In this document: positions 42,761-51,138 of the stretch, piece by piece | How positions within the stretch are numbered: position 1 is the stretch's first letter | How the letters are laid out: each line of letters opens with the position of its first letter | Source: CAJAUT01 sp043809365 | GTDB lineage: Bacteria; Patescibacteriota; Microgenomatia; UBA1400; UBA12108 | Direction: 5' to 3' | NCBI GenBank assembly: GCA_043809365.1 | Contig: JAZDDW010000003.1 | Location: 1-56,576, forward strand | Length of the DNA: 56,576 bases | Made by a program: the position numbers and the translations under genes | Notes under the pieces: generated by a model | Database searches by the model: none | What the model was told of the DNA's origin: nothing | The model's input: only the letters and a program-made list of their open reading frames with translations

Positions 42761-43863
42761 TTCCCGTCAATGCACCCTTAATTACTGACGAGTCTAAGCA
42801 GTTAGTTCTAGATGCGTTGAATGAGGGTTGGATCAGTTCTGCTGGGCCCTACATTACCAGGTTCGAAAAGGAATTTGCTCAGTACTTGGGTGTCAAACAC
42901 TCCATCCTCGTTAATACCGGTACCGCTGCCCTCCACGTGGCCTTGCTCGCCTCTGGGATTGGGCTAGGCGACGAGGTCATTGTTCCAGCCTTCACCATGG
43001 CTTCTTCCTACCTGGCAGTCATGTACACTGGCGCCACTCCTGTTTTTGTAGATGTCGAGCCCGACATCTTTACCCTCGATCCTGCTTCAATCGCCGGCGC
43101 AATCACCGCCCATACCAAAGCTATTATGCCCGTTCATATCTACGGTCACCCCGCCGACCTAGACCCCATTTTGCACCTGGCCAAACAACATCATCTCCTG
43201 GTGATTGAGGATGCCGCCGAAGCTCATGGAGCTACCTACCGCGGAATCAAAGTAGGGAGCCTAGGGGATATCAATGCTTTTAGTTTTTATGCCAACAAAA
43301 TTGTCACAACCGGGGAGGGGGGGATGGTGACCACCAACAATGATCATCTCGCGAGTCTCGCTCGCCGTTACCGTGATCTCTGCCACTCTCCCAAAAAGCG
43401 TTTTATCCATGATGATCTCGGTTACAACTATCGCGCGACTTCTCTCCAGGCCGCCCTCGGCCTGGGCTCGCTCCATGCCATTAGTGACTCGCTCCGTCAA
43501 AAACAGCACATGGCAGAACTCTATAAGCAGGGTTTGTCCGGTATCCCCGGTCTTACCTTACCCACAACGAGAGATTGGGCCACCAATGTTTACTGGATGT
43601 ATGCGATTTTGGTCGATCCAAAGAAATTTGGGATGAATAAAGATCAGCTTCGCATAGAACTGCTCAAACACGGCGTTGATACCCGCGATTTCTTCTATGC
43701 CCCCTCCGACCAACCCATTCTCCACTCCAAAAAACACTTTCCCGTCACCGAAAAAATTGCGGCTCATGGTCTCTACCTCCCCTCTGGTCTTGCTTTGACC
43801 GACGCGCAAATCCAATCCGTCTGCCGCACTATTTCCCGCATCTCAGCCGCCAAGCCTCTCTAG
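42757..43863 (+). CDS. DegT/DnrJ/EryC1/StrS-family sugar aminotransferase
   Basis: The 368-residue protein has LVNTGTAALHVALLA, DEVIVPAFTMASSYLAVMYTGATPVFVDV, VHIYGHPADLDPI, IEDAAEAHGA with D152, and the PLP-binding lysine K181 in FYANKIVTTGEGGMV. These are the family landmarks; the HIYGHP segment is common in perosamine-synthase-like enzymes. It would transfer an amino group from glutamate to a keto-nucleotide sugar in the cytosol. It is coupled to the cupin by ATGA. Its 3' end overlaps the opposing GT2 gene by 35 bases. Confidence 0.94.
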   Translation: MIPVNAPLITDESKQLVLDALNEGWISSAGPYITRFEKEFAQYLGVKHSILVNTGTAALHVALLASGIGLGDEVIVPAFTMASSYLAVMYTGATPVFVDVEPDIFTLDPASIAGAITAHTKAIMPVHIYGHPADLDPILHLAKQHHLLVIEDAAEAHGATYRGIKVGSLGDINAFSFYANKIVTTGEGGMVTTNNDHLASLARRYRDLCHSPKKRFIHDDLGYNYRATSLQAALGLGSLHAISDSLRQKQHMAELYKQGLSGIPGLTLPTTRDWATNVYWMYAILVDPKKFGMNKDQLRIELLKHGVDTRDFFYAPSDQPILHSKKHFPVTEKIAAHGLYLPSGLALTDAQIQSVCRTISRISAAKPL

Positions 43864-44515
43864 TATAAGCCAGTGCCATATTCAACAACTTAGACTTACT
43901 CGCTCCTCCGAGGCGCGGTTGGTAACGAGTGGGTACCTCGACAATTTTCCATCCTGCTTGTTTGGCATAATAAACGAGACGAAGATGATAATCTCCGTAG
44001 CCATAATAAATCCTGCTAAGTCCCAATTTCTCCAGATCTACTTTCTTTACCGCGTAATATCCACTCGTGTTGTCCCAGATCGGGAGTCCAAACAATCTAA
44101 ACATGGCGTTAAATAAGAAAGTCGGCAACATTCTCCACCCTTTCATCCCTCCCTCGCCCTTAAATCGCGAAGCCACCACCAGCTTGGTTTCCCCGGTTAA
44201 ATTTTTCAGAATATTGGGTAGATCGCAAGGATCATGGTTCCCATCCGCATCCATTCCGATAATGATGTTCCCCTTAGCTTCTTCAATCCCACGTCCTATC
44301 GACAACCCCAGTCCACGGTCTTTCGTCCGGACGATCACTCTCACTTGGGGATTATTTAGCTTTCTCACCGCTTCGGCCGTTCCGTCTGGGCTATTATCAT
44401 CCACCACGACCACCTCAAACCTTCTCTTATTTAAGATCTCACAAATCTGGGTTACGTTTTTGACAATCGCTTCACGTTCGTTATATGTAGGTAAAATGAC
44501 ACTGACAAAATCCAT
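43829..44515 (-). CDS. GT2 glycosyltransferase, polyprenol-phosphate mannose synthase-like
   Basis: The 228-residue protein has VSVILPTYNEREAIV, VVDDNSPDGTAEAVR, and GMDADGNHDP with D89-A-D91, then NTSGYYAVKKVDL and the C-terminal YQPRLGGASKSKL of DPM1-type enzymes. It would load a sugar onto polyprenyl phosphate, making donors for GT-C transferases. There is no membrane domain. Its start lies 64 bases inside the upstream PTPS-like gene, and its end overlaps the opposing aminotransferase gene. Confidence 0.9.
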   Translation of the reverse strand: MDFVSVILPTYNEREAIVKNVTQICEILNKRRFEVVVVDDNSPDGTAEAVRKLNNPQVRVIVRTKDRGLGLSIGRGIEEAKGNIIIGMDADGNHDPCDLPNILKNLTGETKLVVASRFKGEGGMKGWRMLPTFLFNAMFRLFGLPIWDNTSGYYAVKKVDLEKLGLSRIYYGYGDYHLRLVYYAKQAGWKIVEVPTRYQPRLGGASKSKLLNMALAYTREAWRLRCGK

Positions 44516-46068
44516 AAATACACTCCTATGCCGACTAATGTTATCAGGTTTCCAACTTTCTGCACAATAGGCGCCTCAAATTTAATTTCCAATACCTGCT
44601 CACCCTTTTTGACACGGCAACCAATCAGTCCCGAGTCATCTATATGTGAGAGCCTTCGCTTTGTCACAAAACAATTCTCCGGTATTACCCATCCAGGGAA
44701 AAATGCTGTATTGATCCTCACCACTCCCTCTCCCTCACTTACAATTTTAAATTTTTTGTAATTTGATCTATCGCTCAACTGCTCTATGGATCCATGGCCC
44801 CCAATAAACTCGGCTCTCTTCCCAAAAGGTGCACTATCCCGAGTGGCTCTGGTACGCGGGGCATATTCTCCGTAACTATCCCCTGTCTCCCCCGCAAAAA
44901 ACTCCTCACCCTTATCCCAATACTTATCAGTGTGGGCAATCGGCAGTGACTGTAACACCAATATCACAGTTATGACACAAACAACTACATTTGAGATTTG
45001 CCATTTAAGATTTGAGATTATTTTTGCTCCTATCCATGCAGTTGCAAATACCAAACACATCAGTAGTCGCCACGGAAAATCAATAATTGTTGACAGATGT
45101 AGAACTTTGTATACCGGTAGTGAGATAGGTAGGATGAAAAACAAAACTAACAAGCTGGTACCAACTAAGTATCGCAGTTCACTCTTTTTTTGGCGTAGTG
45201 CCACCCACGCCCCTGCCAAGAGTGCTCCCCATTGTACGCCTCCCAACTCAAAGGACATCCCATCACCACCACCCGGTAACGAAACTCCGTATCCCCACGG
45301 AGAGCGGATTAATTGGTTGAGCGTCGGGAACATCAGGAGTGTATCCGACAACTCCGGGCTGTAATAGGTGTATTGGGTGAGCGCGAGGGTGGGGATTAGG
45401 TTAAATGCCGACAGTAGTAGCCCTAGTCCAAACGAGACTCCAAACAGCGTGAGTCGCTCAATTCTTTTGGCTTTGTCTCCTACCCATAAGCAGTATCCGA
45501 GGAAAAAAACCGAAAAAGCCGCCGAAGCTAGGGGATGTGTCAAAAATAATCCCGCCCACCCTACGGTCAGAAGAGGTAGGAACGAGCGGGTAAATCCCCA
45601 GATTAGTAGTGGGGGGAACACAAATGCCAGCGACTCCCCGAGCGCTCCCCGTACATAAATATCCACCAGGTGATAGGGCGCCAAAGTATAGATCAGACTA
45701 CCAATCCATGCGGCGCTCATCCCAAATCGTTTGCGTAATGCCAGATACATAAGTACTCCCGATAACACATAAGACAGACCCAAGGAAAACTTATAGCTAT
45801 CAAAATAGGACAGTCCCAGGCGATGCCAGATCTCTCCTAGCATATAAGGCAGTTGGTAATTGAGCATCATGACCGGTGACCCAATCCCTCCCAGTACTTC
45901 CTTTGCCCACATGGGAGGGAACTGGCCATCGAGTAGCGCTGTATGGTAGCCGATGGCGCGGGAGATATGGGGATTAGAGTCGTGCATCATGGGAAGGCCA
46001 AGTTTTGCCAAGTCCCGCATAAAGAAAGAGAGTAGTAAACCAAGACATATCCCCAGCAACCATTTCAT
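44452..46068 (-). CDS. PTPS-related GT-C-like multi-pass membrane protein
   Basis: This 538-residue protein has an N-terminal span and then MMHDSNPHISRA with D30 and H34, about ten spans, a GGGDGMSFELG loop, a soluble beta-rich C-terminal part and a final span (about 512-530). It matches the membrane part of the fusion at 9227 (which has GAGDGLSFQLG), so the two are paralogues. The family is named for a 6-pyruvoyl-tetrahydropterin-synthase-related annotation but looks like a GT-C membrane transferase. Its last 64 bases also encode the start of the DPM1-like GT2 in another frame. Confidence 0.78.
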   Translation of the reverse strand: MKWLLGICLGLLLSFFMRDLAKLGLPMMHDSNPHISRAIGYHTALLDGQFPPMWAKEVLGGIGSPVMMLNYQLPYMLGEIWHRLGLSYFDSYKFSLGLSYVLSGVLMYLALRKRFGMSAAWIGSLIYTLAPYHLVDIYVRGALGESLAFVFPPLLIWGFTRSFLPLLTVGWAGLFLTHPLASAAFSVFFLGYCLWVGDKAKRIERLTLFGVSFGLGLLLSAFNLIPTLALTQYTYYSPELSDTLLMFPTLNQLIRSPWGYGVSLPGGGDGMSFELGGVQWGALLAGAWVALRQKKSELRYLVGTSLLVLFFILPISLPVYKVLHLSTIIDFPWRLLMCLVFATAWIGAKIISNLKWQISNVVVCVITVILVLQSLPIAHTDKYWDKGEEFFAGETGDSYGEYAPRTRATRDSAPFGKRAEFIGGHGSIEQLSDRSNYKKFKIVSEGEGVVRINTAFFPGWVIPENCFVTKRRLSHIDDSGLIGCRVKKGEQVLEIKFEAPIVQKVGNLITLVGIGVYLWILSVSFYLHITNVKRLSKT

Positions 46069-46076
46069 ATCCTCAT

Positions 46077-46084
46077 AGTATACT
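46077..46084. promoter_or_regulatory. Palindromic AGTATACT giving a -10 box on both strands
   Basis: The 8-base perfect palindrome contains TATACT on the plus strand (46079-46084, 6 bases before the ATG at 46091) and TATACT on the minus strand (46082-46077, 8 bases before the ATG at 46068). One site may therefore drive both divergent genes in the 22-base gap. Confidence 0.6.
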
Positions 46085-46090
46085 TAAATC

Positions 46091-47416
46091 ATGTTTTATA
46101 TCCTAGGACTTGCGGCTGTCTTGCGACTCGTGCTCATCAACCAATCTCTGTGGCTCGACGAAGCCATCGAAGCTTTGGCGCTCCGTGGTCATTTCGGCCC
46201 CATTCTCTCTTACGCTCTCTCTGACTTTCAGCCTCCCCTCTATCACCTCCTTGGCCTCGCTTGGACTCGCCTCTTTGGTTTTTCTGAAATAGCGCTTCGT
46301 ACTCCCTCGCTCCTCGCTGGCCTCGTGCTTGTATATTTCGTCTTTAAGCTCGGGGAGTTGATCGGTACCAAGAAACTCGCCATCATAGCTAGTCTCCTAG
46401 TTGCCACCAATCCCTTGCTGATTTATTATTCGGGGGAAGGTCGTACCTATATCCTCACTACTCTGCTCGTGACTGCCAGTTTCTACTACCTTGTACTCTC
46501 CTTGCGCCGTCGCACTCTCTCATCCATTATTCATTATTCATTATTCATCACCCTGACTCTCTGGACCTCTTATCTCTCTTGGTTTGTTGCGCTCTCTCAG
46601 GGAATCTATCTTATCTGTAAAAAGCGCTGGGATCTACTTGCCGCCCTCGCTTTGGCAGTCTCTTCCCTCCTCCTCTGGCTACCTTCACTACTACGATCTC
46701 TGGCAATCGGGGTAGGGGATGCCAGAACTATCCCTGGGTGGGGACAAGTGGTAGGCGGGACCTCCCTCAAAGCCCTCGCCCTGACTTGGGTCAAAATGAA
46801 TATTGGTAGAATCAGTTTTGACAATAAATTACTCTACGGTCTCATTGTCAGTCTTATTGGATTATTACATTTATCCATTTTTCGTAAGATGCGCCCATTG
46901 ACCATTGACCATCGCCCATTGCTCATTTGGCTCATTGCACCGGTTGTCCTCGCAAGCATTGTCTCGGTCTGGGTGCCAATTTATAGCTACACTCGTGTAC
47001 TATTTATTGTGCCTGCGTATTTGCTCTTGCTCTCACTGGCTCTTGTCCAGTTGCCTATTCGCTACACGGCACTCGTTCTTTCTCTTAATCTTCTCTTCCT
47101 TTCCCTTTTTTGGTTTAATCCTCGCTTCCATAGAGAAGATTGGCGCAGTCTCACCAGCTATCTCAATGCCCAAGAGGGGACTGTGGTCCTCCCTAGCCTC
47201 AAACAAGATGCTCCCTTTATCTACTACAATCTGACCTTGCCCCTACAATCAACGCTTGATCCAGTAGATACTAAGCATGTTTACTATGTCAAATATGTCG
47301 AAGATACCTTTGATCCTGGACATCTCGGTCCTGCCAATCTTGCTCGCCTCGGTTATACTATTAGTAGTCAGCGTACCTACCCCGGGATTGCCGTAGATAT
47401 TTATGCAAAAAAATAA
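46091..47416 (+). CDS. GT39-like multi-pass membrane glycosyltransferase
   Basis: The 441-residue protein has a short first span, then D23-E24 in LWLDEAIEALALRGHF, SDFQPPLYHLL near 55, and ALRTPSLLAGL near 75, the familiar GT39-like opening with DE loop and QPPLYH. About nine spans and a soluble C-terminal part of about 75 residues follow. It would transfer a sugar from a polyprenyl-phosphate carrier at the outer face. It contains two heptamer-repeat copies (46525 and 46896) and overlaps the next GT4 gene by 14 bases. Confidence 0.8.
   Translation: MFYILGLAAVLRLVLINQSLWLDEAIEALALRGHFGPILSYALSDFQPPLYHLLGLAWTRLFGFSEIALRTPSLLAGLVLVYFVFKLGELIGTKKLAIIASLLVATNPLLIYYSGEGRTYILTTLLVTASFYYLVLSLRRRTLSSIIHYSLFITLTLWTSYLSWFVALSQGIYLICKKRWDLLAALALAVSSLLLWLPSLLRSLAIGVGDARTIPGWGQVVGGTSLKALALTWVKMNIGRISFDNKLLYGLIVSLIGLLHLSIFRKMRPLTIDHRPLLIWLIAPVVLASIVSVWVPIYSYTRVLFIVPAYLLLLSLALVQLPIRYTALVLSLNLLFLSLFWFNPRFHREDWRSLTSYLNAQEGTVVLPSLKQDAPFIYYNLTLPLQSTLDPVDTKHVYYVKYVEDTFDPGHLGPANLARLGYTISSQRTYPGIAVDIYAKK
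46525..46552 (+). repeat. Degenerate heptamer repeat, copy 3 (4 units)
   Basis: Units CATTATT, CATTATT, CATTATT and CATCACC lie within the membrane region of the GT39-like gene, coding I-I-H-Y-S-L-F-I-T in the common frame. Confidence 0.7.
46896..46923 (+). repeat. Degenerate heptamer repeat, copy 4 (4 units)
   Basis: Units CATTGAC, CATTGAC, CATCGCC and CATTGCT lie in the cytosolic or loop part of the same gene and encode R-P-L-T-I-D-H-R-P-L-L-I. The His-phase unit is CAT-CGC, avoiding TGA. Confidence 0.8.
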
Positions 47417-48518
47417 TGTCCCGATCCCATCAACCATTAAACATCGACCATTAACCATTGCTATCGATGTTTCTCAAATGGCTTACTCCGGTACTGGCGT
47501 CGCTCGGTATGTTTCTGGACTAACCAAGGCTCTCTTGCTCTCCGGCTCAAGCCATCAATTTATCTTTTACGCCGGAGCGCTCCGTCAACGTTCTTTCTTT
47601 AGCAAACTCTCCCTCACCTCGCCCTGGAATCGTGCCGCTTGGCGTATTCTCCCTCTCCCCCCCAAAATAGCCAGTTCTGTGCTGGGGTCACTCCCCATCC
47701 CCTTTGAGTGGTTAACTGGTTCCGCCGATCTCCTTCACTCTTCTGATTGGGTCGAGCCATCTTCTCGTCTCCCCATGTGTACGACCATTCATGATTTGGT
47801 TTTTCACCAATATCCTTCGACTGTAGATCCACTAATTCGCCGCGCCCAGGAGGGGCGTCTGGTGAGACTTACTCACAACCACACCCAGATTATCGCCGAT
47901 TCAGAGAGTACAAAAAATGATCTTATGGAGATTTATAATTTTGCCCCATCTCGTTTAAATGTCATCTATCCAGGTGTGGAATCTCAGTATGCCCCCCAAT
48001 CGAAAAAAGAAATTGATCGAGTGAAAAGAAAGTACAATTTACCTGATCAATACATACTTTCCTTGGGTACCCAAGAGCCTCGCAAAAATATCACAAGACT
48101 TATCGAGGCAATCGAAGGTCTCAATTTTCCTCTTATCATCGTAGGGAAATATGGTTGGGGAGAGCAAACACAATCGCTTGGGTTTGTCCCTGAGGTGGAC
48201 CTACCTGGCCTCTACTCAGGCGCCACGGTTTTTGCCTACCCCTCCCTCTACGAGGGGTTTGGTTTCCCGGTAATCGAGGCGATGGCTTGTGGTGCTCCCG
48301 TTGTGACCTCAAACGTCTCTTCACTACCAGAGATCGCGGGTGATGCCGCGGTTCTGGTAGATCCAGAAGACATCTCCTCTATTCGTGCAGGTATAGAAGA
48401 GGCCATCTCCACCCGCTCCAAATTAATCGGTTTGGGTTTGATTCAAGCCCAAAAATTTACTTGGAAACATTGTGCCCAGCAAGTTCTGGAGGTTTATGAC
48501 AAAATCATTGGCCATTAA
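47403..48518 (+). CDS. GT4 family glycosyltransferase with repeat-derived N-terminal extension
   Basis: Residues from about 19 on form a normal GT4 enzyme: IAIDVSQMAYSGTGVARYV, CTTIHDLVFHQYP, YILSLGTQEPRKN, and the donor site E284-GFGFPVI-E292. The first 18 residues are an extension encoded mostly by the heptamer repeat at 47428. The gene starts 14 bases before the previous stop. Its own stop codon, TAA, is supplied by a unit of the next repeat copy (48506-48540). It would be a retaining, mannosyltransferase-like enzyme on the cytosolic side. Confidence 0.83.
   Translation: MQKNNVPIPSTIKHRPLTIAIDVSQMAYSGTGVARYVSGLTKALLLSGSSHQFIFYAGALRQRSFFSKLSLTSPWNRAAWRILPLPPKIASSVLGSLPIPFEWLTGSADLLHSSDWVEPSSRLPMCTTIHDLVFHQYPSTVDPLIRRAQEGRLVRLTHNHTQIIADSESTKNDLMEIYNFAPSRLNVIYPGVESQYAPQSKKEIDRVKRKYNLPDQYILSLGTQEPRKNITRLIEAIEGLNFPLIIVGKYGWGEQTQSLGFVPEVDLPGLYSGATVFAYPSLYEGFGFPVIEAMACGAPVVTSNVSSLPEIAGDAAVLVDPEDISSIRAGIEEAISTRSKLIGLGLIQAQKFTWKHCAQQVLEVYDKIIGH
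47428..47462 (+). repeat. Degenerate heptamer repeat, copy 5 (5 units)
   Basis: Units CATCAAC, CATTAAA, CATCGAC, CATTAAC and CATTGCT encode the N-terminal extension S-T-I-K-H-R-P-L-T-I-A of the GT4 gene that starts at 47403. Confidence 0.8.
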
Positions 48519-49617
48519 CCATCGATCATTGACCATCGGCATAGATATCAACGAAGCCAATGTCAAAGAGCGTGTCGGCACCGGCCAATATTGTTACCAT
48601 GTTCTAAAACATAGTAACACCCGCACTGATATCGATTTTCACCTTTATCATCGAGATGATCTCCAAGAAGACCTCCCTCCCGAATCTGCCCACTGGCACT
48701 ACCACCGCGTCAAGCCCTTTCGGGGTTGGCTTCGTTTCGGTTTACCGTTTTACTTATTAACTCACTCCCAAAATGATATTTTCTGGTCACCCGCCCACTA
48801 CATGCCGGTTTATACGGGGTGTCAAAGCGTAGTCACCATTCACGACCTAGCCTACGAATACTTCCCCGAGCTATTCCTGCCCAGTGACTTGTACAAACTC
48901 AAAACCTGGACTCGCGTTGCTACCAAGCAGGCAACCAAAGTCATTGCGGTCTCCGCCGCGACCAAGCATGATCTAGTCAAGCTTTACGACCTTCCAAAAG
49001 ACAAAATCACCGTGGTTCACAACGGTTACGACTCCAACGTTTTCAACATCACGGATAAAGCCGATACTAAGATTCTTAAATCATATCTCTTAAATCCAAA
49101 ATCCTACATTCTTTTCCTCGGTACCATTCAGCCTCGTAAAAATGCTCTCAAACTAGTCCAAGCTTTCCATTTGCTCCGTCAGTCTGGTTACAAGGGAAAA
49201 CTGGTCATTGCCGGGCGAGTTGGCTGGCTGGCTGATGAGACACTTTCAGTCATCAAAAACTCACCAGAAGCCCAAGATATTGTGCTCACCGGCTATGTGA
49301 GCGATAGCACTCGCAAAGCCCTCTACACTTATGCAGATGTCTATGTCCTGCCCTCATTTTACGAGGGATTTGGCGTGCCAGCCATCGAGGCTATGGCTTG
49401 CGGCGCCCCGGTGGCGGTGGCCAATAACTCTTCTCTCCCTGAGGTAGTGGGCAATGCGGGCTTACTTTTTAACCCCGCCGACCCCGCCGATATTGCCCGC
49501 GCCATCCTCGAAATCAAAAAAGACCGTTCCACCTGGGTCAAAAAAAGTCTCGCCCGCGCCAAGCATTTCTCTTGGGAGAAGTGTGCAGAGGAAACGCTCT
49601 CTATTCTGCTACAATAG
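48496..49617 (+). CDS. GT4 family glycosyltransferase with repeat-derived N-terminal extension
   Basis: I use the ATG at 48496, which has GGAGG just before it, and not 48472. The 373-residue protein has residues 4-15 from the heptamer repeat, then IGIDINEANVKERVGTGQYCYHVL, SVVTIHDLAYEYFPE, ILFLGTIQPRKN and the donor site E290-GFGVPAI-E298. It is a near relative of the preceding GT4 gene and overlaps its end by 23 bases. It probably adds a second sugar of the same chain. It ends just before the -10 box of the acyltransferase gene. Confidence 0.83.
   Translation: MTKSLAINHRSLTIGIDINEANVKERVGTGQYCYHVLKHSNTRTDIDFHLYHRDDLQEDLPPESAHWHYHRVKPFRGWLRFGLPFYLLTHSQNDIFWSPAHYMPVYTGCQSVVTIHDLAYEYFPELFLPSDLYKLKTWTRVATKQATKVIAVSAATKHDLVKLYDLPKDKITVVHNGYDSNVFNITDKADTKILKSYLLNPKSYILFLGTIQPRKNALKLVQAFHLLRQSGYKGKLVIAGRVGWLADETLSVIKNSPEAQDIVLTGYVSDSTRKALYTYADVYVLPSFYEGFGVPAIEAMACGAPVAVANNSSLPEVVGNAGLLFNPADPADIARAILEIKKDRSTWVKKSLARAKHFSWEKCAEETLSILLQ
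48506..48540 (+). repeat. Degenerate heptamer repeat, copy 6 (5 units) across a gene junction
   Basis: Units CATTGGC, CATTAAC, CATCGAT, CATTGAC and CATCGGC span the stop of the upstream GT4 gene (TAA inside the second unit) and the N-terminal codons of the next gene (L-A-I-N-H-R-S-L-T-I-G). Confidence 0.85.
49610..49615 (+). promoter_or_regulatory. Extended -10 box before the acyltransferase gene
   Basis: TGC-TACAAT lies 6 bases before the ATG at 49622 and overlaps the stop region of the upstream gene. It decides this start over the earlier open frame from 49454. Confidence 0.55.
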
Positions 49618-49621
49618 CTCT

Positions 49622-50227
49622 ATGCACTTCCCACTTCATGACAAACACGGTAAAAGTATGACCTGGGAAGAGGGGATCCACAAAATCACCGCCAGGTTCG
49701 AGAGTTATTTCCTTGACTTTGGGCTCATGTTCCTCCATTTGACCACCTGGATCCCTCTCCACTTTCTCCGCAACTGGATCTGGCGCTTATCCGGTCTCGC
49801 CCTGGGTCGAGACAGCACTCTCCACACAGGTGTTCGCGTTTTTGATCCTCGCAATATTCAGATAGGGGAGGGGACCATCATTGGCTACTCATGTTTTATC
49901 GATGGTCGAGACCAAGTTAAGATCGGTAATCACACCGATATCGCTTCCGAAGTGATGATCTACAGTAGTGAACATGATCTAAGCTCTCCCGAATTTACCG
50001 CTGTCTCTGCTCCAGTTAAGATCGGTAACTATGTTTTTATTGGTCCTCGCGCCATTATTCTGCCAGGAGTCACGATCGGCGATCTTGCTGTGGTTGGAGC
50101 CGGCGCTGTCGTTACCAAGGACGTTGCTCCAAGCTCAATTGTAGGTGGCGTGCCAGCCAAAGTGATCGGTGAACGTGCTCTCCAGAATCCCCATTACCAA
50201 CTAGGTAGGTTCAAACTCTTCCAATGA
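49622..50227 (+). CDS. Left-handed beta-helix (hexapeptide) O-acyltransferase, WcaF/Maa-like
   Basis: The 201-residue protein has an N-terminal helical part (about 1-70, with a hydrophobic FLTTWIPLHFL-like helix) and then hexapeptide repeats (about 75-180): STLHTGVRVFD, IGEGTIIGYSCFIDGRD, IGNYVFIGPRAIILPGVTIGDLAVVGAGAVVTKDV, and the closing GGVPAKVIGER. An H-D pair in SSEHDLSS fits the catalytic site of sugar O-acetyltransferases. It would acetylate a sugar hydroxyl with acetyl-CoA. It is coupled by ATGA to the following GT2 gene. Confidence 0.9.
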   Translation: MHFPLHDKHGKSMTWEEGIHKITARFESYFLDFGLMFLHLTTWIPLHFLRNWIWRLSGLALGRDSTLHTGVRVFDPRNIQIGEGTIIGYSCFIDGRDQVKIGNHTDIASEVMIYSSEHDLSSPEFTAVSAPVKIGNYVFIGPRAIILPGVTIGDLAVVGAGAVVTKDVAPSSIVGGVPAKVIGERALQNPHYQLGRFKLFQ

Positions 50228-51138
50228 AGCCACTAGTGTCCGTAATAATAGTTAGCTTTAATACAAGAAAGCTGACGATCAAAAGCATCAAAAGTGCCTA
50301 CGCTAGTCGTGGTTTTAAAAAGGGAGAGATCGAAGTCATCGTCGTTGACAATCACTCCGCCGACGACACAGTCGCTTATCTCAAGGCGAATCTACCCCAG
50401 GTCAAACTGATCATAAACACAGACAATCGCGGTTTTGGTGGGGGTAACAATCAGGGGGCAAGTATTGCCCAAGGCAAATATCTCTTACTGCTCAATTCTG
50501 ACGCCTTCCTCTCTCCCGACTCGCTTCGCACTATGGTCGACCTTATGGATCATAGGCCAGACGTTGTCTCGGTAGGCCCCCAACTTCGTTACTTGGATGG
50601 CTCAATACAAGCTTCCGCTGGCTATCTCCCCACTCCCTTGAGAGTCATGGCTTGGATGTGGTGGTTAGACAAACTACCTCTCGTCAAAAAGCTTTTTTCT
50701 ACTCCGTATCACGTTTTTGATTTGACTTGGCACAAAAGGGATCACTATCCAGATTGGCTTATGGGAGCCTGTATCATCTTTCGCAAAGACGAATTCCTCG
50801 CCGCTCATGGGTTTGACGAACAAATATTTATGTATGCGGAAGAGGTTGAACTATACCAAAGATTGTATGAGAGTCTGCATAAAAAAGTATTGTTTACTAC
50901 AAAAACCCAAGTAGTTCACGTCAAAGGAGTTAGTACCAAAAAAGCCCATGCCTATCGCCTCACTTGCGAACTCCGGGGGATAGAATACCTATATCAGAAA
51001 CATTACCCAAATCTATTGTGGTTTATCAAGTTTGTCATCAATACTGGCGTGATTATGCGCATTGTGTTATTTAGCATTATTCCCAGCCATCGTGGTACGC
51101 TAGTAGAATACAAAAAGTTTTTTAGAAAGGCAAAATGA
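50224..51138 (+). CDS. GT2 family glycosyltransferase, rhamnosyltransferase-like
   Basis: The 304-residue protein has VSVIIVSFNTRKLTIKSI, VIVVDNHSADDTV, NTDNRGFGGGNNQG, LLLLNSDAFLSPDS with the metal-site N-S-D, and IFMYAEEVELYQRLYE near 200. These are shared with WbbL-like rhamnosyltransferases. The C-terminal region has a weak membrane-docking helix. It is coupled to both neighbours by ATGA. Donor sugar not provable; rhamnose is a guess from family style. Confidence 0.87.
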   Translation: MKPLVSVIIVSFNTRKLTIKSIKSAYASRGFKKGEIEVIVVDNHSADDTVAYLKANLPQVKLIINTDNRGFGGGNNQGASIAQGKYLLLLNSDAFLSPDSLRTMVDLMDHRPDVVSVGPQLRYLDGSIQASAGYLPTPLRVMAWMWWLDKLPLVKKLFSTPYHVFDLTWHKRDHYPDWLMGACIIFRKDEFLAAHGFDEQIFMYAEEVELYQRLYESLHKKVLFTTKTQVVHVKGVSTKKAHAYRLTCELRGIEYLYQKHYPNLLWFIKFVINTGVIMRIVLFSIIPSHRGTLVEYKKFFRKAK

